NCBI GenBank assembly: GCA_963969395.1 | Contig: OZ017801.1 | Location: 20,961,611 to 21,025,610 of the forward strand | Direction: 5' to 3' | Length of the DNA: 64,000 nt | DNA from: Pseudoscleropodium purum | Taxonomy: Eukaryota; Streptophyta; Bryopsida; Hypnales; Brachytheciaceae | Shown here: positions 11,831 through 22,150 of the stretch, in pieces | Layout: each line of letters begins with the position of its first letter | Position numbering within the stretch: the stretch's first letter is position 1 | Notes under the pieces: model-generated | What the model was told of the DNA's origin: nothing | Databases searched by the model: none | The model's input: only the letters and a program-made list of their open reading frames with translations | Position numbers and translations under genes: made by a program

Positions 11831-12420
11831 AGTGTACTTCCCCTACGAGACCACAACTCCCTTTCCTGCTGTTGGAATTGACAGCCATGTTCGGAGGTTA
11901 CGAAAGCAAGGTACCTTAGTTACCACGTGTCCGCCCCCCTCCTTCCCCTGTCCTGCTCTGCCATGCCGTCCTGACGCCTGATCTGTGTCAACAGCTGCTA
12001 ATCACAGCCATGTCGATCGATGGACCCACTCCCAAATAGCACACAATCAAAAGAGTTCTTCAGAAACGGTTCTCTTAGCTTAAGATAAACAATTCTTTTT
12101 CCTATTTAGAAACCCAGAAATGAATCCAGAAATCCAGAAATCAATCAAACCAATTGCATTGCACTGTTCCAATTTTTAGTTCAACCACTGACTACAGCAA
12201 TGACATGATACCGGTACTGTCTCTCATCTATCTATCAATCTATCAGTCGATCCCTGCAGCAGCTAGCCTTTGCAGACTGGAGCCAAGTTTGCAGTCGTGA
12301 TAAATCTTACATTACCTTGCTTTGCAGGGTTTCAGAAAATTCGATCAGTTTCCGTTTCTTGCTCCTCACTGCCAGTGTAAATATATTCATGCGCGCTCTT
12401 TGGTTAAGTTGCTTTGGTGT
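11831..12420. other. Promoter and leader region of the 172-aa protein gene
   Basis: More GC-balanced than the repeat block before it, with C-rich tracts near 11930-11960. It probably contains the promoter and 5' leader of the gene starting at 12421. No specific element was identified. Confidence 0.4.
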
Positions 12421-14504
12421 ATGGAGCACTCGGTGAAGGTTTTCAAATGTTGTGTCTGTGAGCGTTTGGTGTTCGAAAGGTGAGACTGAGCTAGAGCTTG
12501 CACCTTAAGAATCCCGAGCGAGGTGGTTTCATGTTGATCGATCTTATTTTGAGATGTGGAGGAGATTTTATGAAGAAAAAAAACTCGTTGAATGAGATGA
12601 ATCGGCCGGTGTGTGTATGCTAGCAGTTTGTGTTTGGGTGTTGTTATGGAGGTTTGTATGAGGTTGTGGAGGTTACGGAGCTCTGTGTTGTTATGAGCCA
12701 GGTTAGCTAGCTAGCTGTGATTTGGTTTCAGAGTTTTTAGGTTGCAGGGTTTAGTGGATCCGCTAATGGTTGGATTTTTGCAAATTTATGGTTCAAGGTT
12801 TGATTTAAAGAGAGGATCTGAGTTGATGCATACGGATACTTGGTTCGAGAATACACCAACGTTTGCGAAGGAGTGAGTCATCGAGACAGAAGTACGTGCA
12901 CAATGATATTCCCCGTATGCCCCCTTGTTGCAGTTATTTGAAGGTGTGCTCTTGGCGTTTATGTCATTCTTGTGCACTTTTTTCATTTCAAATCTATGAC
13001 TCTTGAATTGTGAAGAGATGGCATCCGTTACGGCGATACAGAGGTACAGAGAAGCCGAGATTTTGTTTTAAAAAAATAATTGAATTGGAATGTGCTTGTG
13101 CAGGGGCAAGTACGTTTTCTGCGTTGGAGAAGCGATGGTGGGTGCTTTGAGGAAACTCGCGTACAGTCGTCCAAGCCATCGCTCGAAACATCAGTACTTG
13201 ATGGTCGGTACCTCTTTGCCTCACTTGGTCTTACTAGCTAGCTGCACATTGTTAGCTTCGTCCTTAGGATTTTATTATTTTTTCTGCACATTGTTGTAAG
13301 CTAGGATGGTAACCTAGATAGATATTGCCTTTCTCAAACGAAGGTTGCTTGCTCCCTGTAGATTAAAGGCCTCATGGAGATCATGCTTTAGAATTTGCTC
13401 TTCATTTTTTCTTCCTAAGCTCTCTTGCAAGAATGAAAACACACTCTGCACATAACTTGTTACTTTGATGAAAGTGAAACAGATTTGGCTCTGCCTAAAA
13501 TCGCAACAAGCCGTGCCTCCACTCCACAGAGACAGTTGTTCGGCTTAATCATTTTGCAGCGAAAATGTTAAAAGTCAATTAACCAAATGATGTGTGTAGG
13601 CGGAGGGTGTAGGAGGGAAGAAGATCAGTCCTGCAGCTGCACTCCATGGAGTGCCTCTTTTGGAGAATTTCGAAGCTGTTGAGCATCCAGATGAGCCCAC
13701 GGAAACGGACGACCCCGTTCGGTGCCCACCTCCAGAGAAAAGCATCATACAGGTTAGTCTTCACTTACTTGCATGACCTTGTGATGCTATTTGCACTTCT
13801 ACTAGTGTTTGATTTAGTCTTTTCCAGGATGATATAAGGTAGAGGATTAATTTTGCTTGCGTCGCACATATGTGTAACAGTTTGATGTTTGGGAGATCAA
13901 TGTAGAGCTTCGGAGAGATCTTTCGGTACAAGAGTTTCAGGTTCTTTTATAACTACATGCAAATTTCTGAGGCAATCATTCAAACTACTATTGAAAGTAT
14001 AAATTGACGATTCCACTTCCATTCAAAGACCAGTCGCCATAAAGTATTGAAGGCCAATGCAAGATATATTAAATAGATGAGGTGCCGTTGGTAATAGTCG
14101 TTAGAATATCTAGTAGAAAACTATGTCCGAATCAGTCCGTCTACAGCAACAAATTAAAACATGTTGATGCGGGCACCGTTTTTCTACTAGTTTGGTACAA
14201 TAGATGAGATCCCTCTCAGTCCCTGATGGTTACAGAATCCTCCACCTCTTAAATTTATTGTACTTACTTCTCCGAACTCTTGAATGCCATTTCCCAGGAC
14301 GGATTGATTTGGAGAGAAAGAGTGGCAAGGCACTTCCACCGTCCAATTGACAGAGTCAGTACCTGGCAAGAAGGCGATGCTGTCCGACTCACAGGAGGAG
14401 TTGTCAGCAACCCAGGCAGACCCAACCATAGCAATTTCAGTGACAAGTGCCTGTTTGTGACACACAGTGCACCTGAAACTGCAGTCTCGCAAATGTTGCT
14501 GTAA
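12421..14504 (+). CDS. Uncharacterised plant protein, 172 aa (4 exons)
   Basis: Exons 12421-12479, 13104-13203, 13600-13752 and 14298-14504 join in phase at GT-AG borders. The protein begins MEHSVKVFKCCVCERLVF with Cys10, Cys11, Cys13 and Cys26, has a basic stretch (LRKLAYSRPSHRSKHQ, about 35-50), an acidic middle, then RCPPPEKSIIQDGLIWRERV across the exon 3/4 junction (94-113), and ends at a clean stop. The second donor (ATG|GTCGGT) is weak, but it is the only one I found that keeps the third exon open. I could not name the family. The PPPE-S-I-QDG-IWRER block looks like a conserved plant motif and the N-terminal Cys cluster may bind metal; both are inference. No signal peptide or membrane segment is visible. 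Intron 3 carries a copy of the dispersed gene-associated repeat. Confidence 0.8.
13839..14100 (+). repeat. Gene-associated dispersed repeat, copy A (intron 3)
   Basis: Shared landmarks in order are GTAGAGGATTAATTTTGC, GCTTCGGAGAGATC, GGTACAAGAG, CACTTCCATTCAAAGA and GTTGGTAATAG. These match copies at 39720-40130 and 51544-51895 in the same order and strand. It lies in the last intron of the 172-aa protein gene, in the sense direction. No coding capacity is seen. Confidence 0.65.
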
Positions 14505-15257
14505 TTAATCCATTAATGAATGAATGAACCTACTTCCTTCTCGCAACTGTTGCAAGCAATTGCAAATGTGCACAGAAGCCGATTAATTTTGTAAAGGAGT
14601 TTCAAACTTTTTCAGTTCCTGTTTTTCCATCCTATTCATAAATTGGAATATGCGAGTAACTGATAGTGTATGACAGCTGAAGCAGCTACACGTACTACAA
14701 GAGTCCCTTGTTAGTTGAAGGAGCTTCAAAGCTTATGAGAGGCATAATCTCAATAGGTCTTTCAAATGTAGCTACTCTTAGTTTTTGAGTAACAACGAAT
14801 ACTCGACATAAAAAACAACTGAGCTATAATATTTCAAACTTTCTCACTCAACTATTATGTAGATGTTGATTTTGTCGGTGCAATTTTTATGTCGGTGCAA
14901 TGTCTTCTCCAGTGCTGAGAGTAGAGGTAGGTGGTTTTCAATCTCATTAGGTATTTCAAAGTTTAGTTTTTAACTTATTATTTTCATGTTTGGAACTGGG
15001 ACTTGGTTTTTGAGTAGCAGCAAATACTCGACATAAGAAACTCTAAGCTACTCAAACTTTCTCACTTCACTAGAGATCTATAATTAAGATGGAATGTCGA
15101 TTCCAGAGTTGGGTTGGTGCAAATCAACTGGGCTGAGTTAATAGTAGATGATGCTCATTCTTCATGGAGTCACAATATTATAAAAAAATAAAGTAAGTGG
15201 TATTTAGGATTATTTCTTACAATTATTATTGTGTGGTCGATTTTGCATCATTCCTCA
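14505..15257. repeat. 3' flank with a tandem duplication
   Basis: About 130 bases at 14748-14880 recur at 14938-15110: GTAGCTACTCTTAGTTTTTGAGTA..AATACTCGACATAA is paralleled by GGTTTTTGAGTAGCAGCAAATACTCGACATAA, and both then run into TTTCTCACT. The rest is intergenic or 3' UTR sequence without a gene. Confidence 0.6.
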
Positions 15258-15468
15258 TAATTTGTCTTCATATGATTGGATACATCAAGGGATGAACACA
15301 CATAAGAGTGTTATCCCTGTTAAACCCCAAAGGGAATGTTATTAGAGAAGGTCAATTATGTACCCTCAATATTTGTCATATTGTGTACTTATACGATTGA
15401 ACATGTCAGATTTTGGACACACATAAATCAGTGTTATCTTTGTTTATTCTAAAAAGCAATATTATTAA

Positions 15469-16044
15469 CCCTTTAGTGACCGTGGTTGATTTGAGGGGCG
15501 AGCACAGTTTTTGAATACAAATTTGGAAAAGGGAAATTTCATCACTACTTCAAGAAAGTAATTCCAGATCAAACCATAGGAATTGATGTCATAGGCTTTA
15601 TCTGTGATAAGAACAAAAAATGAACATGATCTAATGGTGCAATTTGTTGTGAGTGATCTTCAAAGTGCGATGCATTGAAATAGCCTTCAATTGAAGCAAC
15701 ATAACATATTATTGCCCATAACTTTTGAAAAATGTCTCCACAATTCATGAAGTTGCTAGGCAACATTTCTATTGTTCTTAGGCATCAATTTCAAATAAAA
15801 TTACATGAGTTGTTGAATATATATGCAACTTAGAAGGTATGACTTAAGTCGTCCCTCTTGTCTTTAGACAAGCACAACTATCTCGTTATTGCTCAAATTT
15901 TTTTGAAACTAGATTTGTTTGGAGCACATGCTAAAGCTCTATTTGCCTTTCTCTTAGAGGGTTTTCAAATTACCTCTATTGAGAGCTATAAAAGACAAAG
16001 AATCCAAAATTCGACCAAAAAGTGGTCAACCAATCACTAAAGGG
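15469..16044. mobile_element. TTAA-flanked DNA transposon (piggyBac-like, non-autonomous), element P1
   Basis: Left end CCCTTTAGTGACCGTGGTTGA. The reverse complement of the right end is CCCTTTAGTGATTGGTTGA. TTAA stands directly on both sides (15465-15468 and 16045-16048). Removing the 576 bases and one TTAA restores an in-register 121-bp monomer of the surrounding array (TATTATTAAAGAAAGTCAA, compared with CTTATTAGAGAAGGTCAA elsewhere). CCY-type ends and a TTAA duplication are piggyBac hallmarks. No transposase frame is present inside. Confidence 0.8.
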
Positions 16045-16271
16045 TTAAAGAAAGTCAATTTTGTACCCTCAATATATGTCATATTGAGTACTCATATGAT
16101 TGGACATGTCAAATTATGGATGTGCATAAGAGTGTTATCAACATTTGTCTCCAAAAACAACCTTGTCAAAGAAGGTCAATTTTGTACCCTTATTATTTGT
16201 CATATTGTAAACTCATATGATTGAACATGTCAAGTTATAGTTAAACATAAGAGTGTTATCTTTGTTTCTTC

Positions 16272-16542
16272 CATGGTTGTCATAACAGGCGAGTTAGGGT
16301 CATCGGACCGGACAGCTTTAATTTTGTAACTTGTACAATTTTGCAGAATGACACGTCACCTCGCAATCCGAAATCCAGGGCCCTGACGATCTCGTCCGCA
16401 CCCAACATGTTCCTTAATCCACATAGCATCCACGTGGCCTATTTTTCCTTTATCAGAAAGTCAACTATGTGTTGACTGTATCGGACGGGCAGGACCTCTA
16501 ACGGACGGACGAACCGGACGTCCATCCACTATGACAACCATG
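16272..16542. mobile_element. hAT-like MITE with 8-bp target duplication
   Basis: A 13-base perfect terminal inverted repeat, CATGGTTGTCATA ... TATGACAACCATG, encloses 271 bases. The 8-base duplication GTTTCTTC lies at 16264-16271 and 16543-16550. The interior is much richer in GC (ACCGGAC, GGACGGACG) than the AT-rich array it interrupts, and removing it restores the array's 121-base spacing. An 8-base duplication points to hAT. There is no coding capacity. Confidence 0.88.
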
Positions 16543-16701
16543 GTTTCTTCCCAAAGGCAACCTTATTAGAGAAGGTCAATTCTATACCCTCAGAATTAGT
16601 CATATTATGTACTCTTATGATTGGACATGTCAAGTTATGGACACAGGCCTAAGAGTGTTGTCCCCGTTTATCCCAAAGGCCATGTTATCAGAGAAAAGGT
16701 T

Positions 16702-17152
16702 GAGTGTAGAATTACATAACCCAGTGCAAATATCTTGACAGGAGAAGGCATGTCCAGTAGCAGAATTTAGTGAGGATATGAAGTACTGATTCAGGCGAGA
16801 GCGTCCAACTCACGCAACTTAAGCTCAGGTTCATTAAACCAGCAATACACGCAAACTTTATATTCAGCTTCTGGTTGTACATTTCATCGTGTTGTTGCTG
16901 TCAGATTATGAAATACAATAACTACGTTAAGCCTCCAGTCAGCATCCTCCTTGCAGTGTAGGAAAAAAATTTCCATCAGAAAAAACTCGTAACATAACAT
17001 AAAAGCATGAAAGAGTTGTGATCGATCTTGTGAACGTTTTGACTGATCTGACCGCACCTTCACTCAATGGCGGTCTCTTCAAACTGTACGTACCCCAGCA
17101 ATGTGGAACAGACATCTTTACACACAATTCATGACCTCAAACTTGAATGCCT
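16702..17152. other. Intergenic DNA, no gene seen
   Basis: Mixed composition. The short minus-strand frame at 16939-17127 has no recognisable feature. Confidence 0.5.
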
Positions 17153-17258
17153 CTACCTTATTACGGAAGCAATGGGCTTTCCATAATAAGGTAGAAGAAA
17201 TGTAAAGTGATGATGGCGATTATAGGCAAGGTGTGATTTTGGGTGTACTACCCACCTT
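17153..17258 (-). mobile_element. Truncated AAGGTGGGTAC-family end with an adjoining hairpin
   Basis: The stretch 17181-17258 is an inverted copy of the left end of the element at 3910 (shared AGTGATGATGG, GGCAAGGTGTGATTT, CCCACCTT). It abuts an 18-base imperfect hairpin, CTACCTTATTACGGAAGC (17153-17170) with CTTTCCATAATAAGGTAG (17177-17194). The remainder of the element is missing. Confidence 0.55.
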
Positions 17259-17283
17259 ATGATGCATTGAACAAAAGTGATTA

Positions 17284-19056
17284 GTGGAGCCAACCCATTT
17301 CCAACCACTTAAGCAATTATAGACATGTGGAATGCAGATTTTCTGAGTGTAGAAATTTTCCCTTACATAGAAATAGATTTTAAAAAGATTACAAAAAAAA
17401 TTCAGAATTTTTTAACTCAAAATATAATTATTATGAATTTTTTAGTCAAACTATACTATACGACCTATATCAATTATATAGACTTTTCTATTTCCAACCA
17501 TAAGCTGGTTGCAAATCAACCAAAGGCTGATTGCAATATGAAAAGCCTCGCAACCAATCATCATGCACCACAACTACTTTGGGAACCGCACCACAACTTC
17601 ACAAAAATAGAACAACCTACAAGTTAAAAATGGAGGTCAGAAAGGGATTGACTCCTATAGTATCAAAGTCTACATATTAGATGATTTACTTTTTGACACC
17701 CTTTCGTAGAAACCATTCAAAATTTATCAATGTTTGTTATTGTAAGTCATTACATCTTAATGACCCTTGACATGTTGTTATGTAGGAGCCAACCTATTTC
17801 TGATCACCCCTCCATTTCTAGTCTATAGGTTGTTCCATTTCTATGAAGTTCTAGTGCAATTCCCAAAATAGTTGTGGCACATGGTGATTGGTTGCAACGC
17901 TCTCAATATTGCAATTAATCCTTGGTTGATTTGCAACCAGCTTATGGTTGGAAATAGAAAAGTCTACATGATTTGTATAGGTCATATAGTACAAGTCAAC
18001 TAAAAATTCACAATAATTATATTTTGAGTTTAAAAATTCTGGAAAATTATTATGTATTCCTTCCAAACTCTACCTCTGTATAAGGGTAAATTTTTGCACT
18101 CAAGATATTTGCACTCCACATGTTTGTAATTGCTTAACCCCTAAAGGACCAAGGTGCAACATAACTTTTTTGGGCAAGTGCATGTAAGTAAAGATTTCCA
18201 TATTTTTGTCCCAAATTTTAATAGATGGTGTGGACGAGGAATATCTTTCATGTGCACTAAATTTCAAGACATCTAGAAATATGAATCAAAAGTTATGGCC
18301 AATGTAGTTTGTTTCTCAACTCAGGCAATACGGGTAGATCTGAAAAAAATCACTTTTTTCAAAAACAAAAATTTGAAATTAATTTTCTAGATTTATACAT
18401 ACATAGAAAGCTTTGAATCATTCCATTTTGATTAGTGAGTTAAAAGTTATGAGGTGTTTTAGTTTGAGGACAATTATGGATTTTGTACTCCAAAATAAAC
18501 TTTGAAGTTCTTTATTGAACTCAATTTTCAATATTTTTGAAAAAAAATAAAAATATTAAATGGAGATTCTTTATCACAACATTACAACCATTGAAATTGG
18601 CATTTTTCAATTCCATAACTAAATTATTAACAATTTAGTATTTTGATTCATTCCCTACTTCTTTCTACTTACTATTTTTTTCCTATATGTTGTACAATTC
18701 CAAATAATCTAAAAATTCTCATGCATGTAGCCAAATTGCCTTGAAGAATGAATCCAAAGAGTTTCAACCATTTTAGAAACTTTTTCATACAGATGTGACC
18801 TTGTGAAGTGCAGCTACTTGGTTTTTTGCAGGGCCAAAAAAAGACTTTTTGTCAATTGAAACACTAATATCTTGCAATCCGTATCTGGAAATTTTTTCTA
18901 CATCTTCTCAAATTATCATAATACCAGATCCTATGGTTGGATAGGTCCAAATATGTGTTTAAATTTTTTTGGTACATGTTCTAAAAATGGCAATTTTTGA
19001 GCATTTTTGGTGAAAACATAGTCAAGCAACTTTAAGGGTTAAGTGGTTGGAAATGG
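17284..19056. repeat. Inverted repeat of about 360-bp arms; right arm split by element P2
   Basis: Left arm 17284-17650. Right arm 17780-18137 continues at 19039-19056 once the inserted element 18138-19038 is removed. Shared landmarks include CCATTTCCAACCACTTAAGC, AACTCAAAATATAATTAT, TTTCTATTTCCAACCATAAG and CTGGTTGCAAATCAACCAA. The translated frames at 17325-17627 (+) and 17851-18066 (-) resemble each other only because they lie on the two arms; I do not call a gene. Confidence 0.85.
18138..19038 (+). mobile_element. TTAA-flanked DNA transposon, element P2 (901 bp)
   Basis: Left end CCCCTAAAGGACCAAGG. The reverse complement of the right end is CCCTTAAAGTTGCTTG. TTAA lies on both sides (18134-18137 and 19039-19042). 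The empty site survives in the other arm of the host inverted repeat: CCACTTAAGCAATTA at 17305-17319 has a single TTAA, whereas the filled arm reads in inverse order ATTGC-TTAA-element-TTAA-GTGG. No coding frame is present. Confidence 0.85.
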
Positions 19057-19779
19057 ATTGCCTCCCCTACATCAACTAAAATCCACTCACATCAAAATAC
19101 TCATACAAAGATGTTCAAAAATATGTGATATATTATAGAAGTTAGGAAATGTTGGTTGAAATCATTTAGAGGGTTTTGATGGAATCAATATTATACTTTA
19201 TTTTGTATTATTCCGCGTTTATTAGTGCTTATTAACTCTTGTAAAGAATTTGTAGTTTGCAAAGTCAATTTAGATAAACTCAAGTATGCCCTAAAGTTGC
19301 ATTTAATTGTCAAAAAATAACTTGAGAGCAAATCTATGAACAAAAAAGTAGGGGATAAGTTCATTTGCATGTTACATTATTGGCTTATGCGTTGCTTGTA
19401 CATAATTCATATCTTGTACAAGAGCCTAAAATAAATATTTGGTATAACAAAAGTTTTAATTTATGAACCAAATTATAGTACCTACAACTCATTTATAAAT
19501 TGCAATGGATCCAATGAATCAATATAGTAGGGCACTAAAGCATGATGAGAACAATTGGTATTTTGAAAATAAAGAATTTAGAAATTGCTATGAAAGGAAA
19601 ATATTGTCATTCACATAATCATATATGGTTTTATGTTGTAGGCTATATTTCCTTGGATTTATAGAAATGATAATTCTTATTATGAGTATATATGTGAACA
19701 AAATCTTAATTTACATTGATCTTAAAATAGTATTTCAATTATGAGTTAAATATTTGGATTAATTAAAGCTTGTAGTTAA
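19039..19779. other. AT-rich spacer between elements P2 and P3, no gene
   Basis: Apart from the end of the older inverted repeat, no coding or structural signal is seen. Confidence 0.5.
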
Positions 19780-20522
19780 TCCCTAAAGTTCCATGACTCT
19801 TTTTTCCCTGAAACCACTCAAAAACTGCCATTTTCAATACAAGTACCAAATTTTTGGAAAAAAACTTTTTTTTGACACATATAACTATAGGATCCTATAG
19901 AAAACTGATTTGAAAAAGATGTAGAAAAAATTTCAGAACTTTCCAGTGTGTGGATTGCAAGATTTTAGCATTTGAATTGACAAAAATCCTTTTTTTAACC
20001 CTGCAAAAAAATGGGCAGCTGCACTTTACAAGCTCACTTTTTTATGAAAAAACGTTCAAAATGGTGGTGATTCTTTGGATTTGTTTTTCTAAACAAGTTG
20101 TTTACATGCTTGAAAATTTTTAAGTCATTTGGAATTGTACAACATATAGGAAAAAAATAGTAAGTAGAAAGAGATAGAGAATGATTCAAAATACTAAATT
20201 GTTAAGAATTTAATTATGAAATTGAAAATGTCAATCCCAATGGTTGTAATGTTCTTATAAACAATGTACATCCTATGATTTTATTTTTTTCAAAAACTAT
20301 TCAAAATTGAGAGAAATAAACAACTTCAAAGTTTGTTTTAGAATACAAAATCCATAACTTTTGACTTCTATCTCCAAATGTCATGAAATTTGTTGAATAT
20401 GAAAGATATTCCTTGTTTATACCTTCTATTAAAATTTCAACCTAAAATATAGAAATTTCTGGTCACAATGACCTGCCCAAAAATTCTATACAACCAAAAA
20501 ACGCAATCCAATCTTTTAGGGG
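19780..20522 (-). mobile_element. TTAA-type element P3, inverted relative of P2
   Basis: In reverse complement this matches P2 over most of its length: AACAATTTAGTATTTTGA, TTCTACTTACTATTTTTTTC, ATATGTTGTACAATTCCAAA and AAGTGCAGCTRC are shared in order. The left flank is TTAA (19776-19779). The right flank is decayed to TTGA (20523-20526). The ends are TCCCTAAAGTTCC and (reverse complement) CCCCTAAAAGATTG. With P2 it forms a 2.4-kb imperfect palindrome. Confidence 0.7.
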
Positions 20523-22150
20523 TTGAACTATTGATTTGGCATGTACCAAATTACTAAATGTTGCACTACCAATTTCTTATTGCCCTTCCCTATTTGTTCC
20601 ATAACCTACACAAGTCAATTTCTCCAACCTTAAGAATCCATGTTGTTGAATTTTTAGTCAGTAACAAAGGCAAAATAATTTTTTTCTATTTATTTTGAGG
20701 GCAGCATTTTTCAGAAATTCTTCTATATTAGTTGGGGAGCACACTATTTAACTGCATATCTATAGCACTAAGGCTTTGCTACACTTCATGCTATGTGTGA
20801 TGCCATCTAAAGGTTTTAGGAATCCATTTGGGAGGCAAGAGACTTTGGTGATGGGAATTTTCATACAAATATTAGAGTCTAAAAAGCATTAGATTTCTAT
20901 TGGTAATCAATTTCTCATTGATATTCTTCAACTATTCATTTGCAATTCTATTTAAAATATTAGAAGTTTTTTGAAATATAGAAAAATGAATTTGCAACTA
21001 TGGAATGTTGATTTTGTAATTTAGAATGAAACAATAAAAAAATATGCACCATGATGTTCTACACTATAATTAAACATATAGAGAGATTTTTGGATTTTTT
21101 TGAGCATATATTGCATTCAATATGATTTTTTTTTTAATTTTAAAATTCATAGAAATTTATTAAAAAAACATGAAATTCTTACAACTAATAGAAGGCATGT
21201 AATTACATTTTTGGAAAAAAAAATACAAAAAATTACTTTTTATAGGTACTTGCAAGATGAAGTTTGAAAATTAATTAGAGCCTCGTCCTTCAAGGGTTAA
21301 TATTCTCTAGGCTTTAGTTGATAAGGAAGTCTTAGCAATTGTAAACTCATTAAGCATGACTTTGGAGGTATATTTTGACCAATAGACAACGTTGAACACT
21401 ATATTAGTCAATATAGATTTGGACCACGTGGTTTGGAAAGTAGACCCTTTCAACTGCCATATTTTATCAAATTTAAATTCTTATCCTAATTTTTATGACC
21501 TTTGTTTTAGAAATTAATTGGACTTCAAAGCTTTCCATTGATTCCCTCAAAATCCTTGTTAGTTCCCTCAATTGAAAGACAATTTCTATGCAAGCTTCAA
21601 TTTTAGTCATGTAACTTCAAAATTCCATTGTTATATTTTCAAATTATTTTATGTTGTAGCTATAAATTTTTCGTTGTTTTCCTCTTCACTTCATTCTACC
21701 AATTTTTAGTTGTGAATTCAAGTGAAACCCATGATCACAAAGTGAATCCTATATATGTCGATACATAAATCTCGAAAGTCACTTGAATCAACCCAAAGGT
21801 CATCCTTGGAATTTTACAACAACTTGAAATTTAGGTCTAAGACCATGGAGTGTTCATTTTCTAATTTTAGAACAATGTAGTGAAAAAATTTGCACCATAA
21901 TATTCTATACTATATTATAAATCTATAAAGAAATTTCCAGATATTTTAGCATCCATTGTATTTGATATGAATTATCTCATTTTTATTCAAGAATTTATGA
22001 TAATTTCAAATTTTCACCAAAAAAAATGCAAAATTTTTATGATCAATAGAAGATATGAAATTATATCTTTGGAAAAACAATTAATCATATGCATTGGTAT
22101 TCACAAATGAAGTTTGAAAAGTGATAACATACTTGTCTTTTGAGGGTTAT
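20523..22150 (+). repeat. Two direct copies of an ~845-bp repeat ending in GGGTTAA-type termini
   Basis: Unit 21005-21850 is repeated at 21850-22690. Landmarks include GCACCATRATRTTCTA, AGCATMYATTG, GATGAAGTTTGAAAA or AATGAAGTTTGAAAA, then a right end CCTTCAAGGGTTAA (21287-21300) and CTTTTGAGGGTTAT (22137-22150), after which both share GGTATGTTGACCAATAG-like sequence. The ends look like right ends of TTAA elements whose left ends I could not locate. Confidence 0.6.

Larger units (their letters stand above)
15258..16701. repeat. 121-bp tandem repeat array, interrupted by two transposons
   Basis: The phrase GTCAATT..TACCCTCA..GTCATATT starts at 15351, 16054, 16175 and 16575. After removing the 576-bp TTAA element with its TTAA copy and the 271-bp hAT-like MITE with its 8-bp copy, the spacings become 123, 121 and 121 bases. 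The monomer includes TTGTCATATTG, CATATGATTGGACATGTCAA, ACATAAGAGTGTTATC and TTATTAGAGAAG. About four full units are present. Nothing is coded. Confidence 0.85.

Noticed and set aside
15465..16048. Reading P1 as a Stowaway (TA) or Tourist (TTA/TAA) MITE
   Set aside because: The inverted ends begin with CCC directly after TTAA on both sides, and the empty sites fit duplication of all four bases; TA or TAA would leave asymmetric ends.
17325..18066. Two similar proteins on opposite strands (17325-17627 + and 17851-18066 -), suggesting a gene pair
   Set aside because: They lie on the two arms of one inverted repeat; stops are shared poorly and no domain is recognisable.
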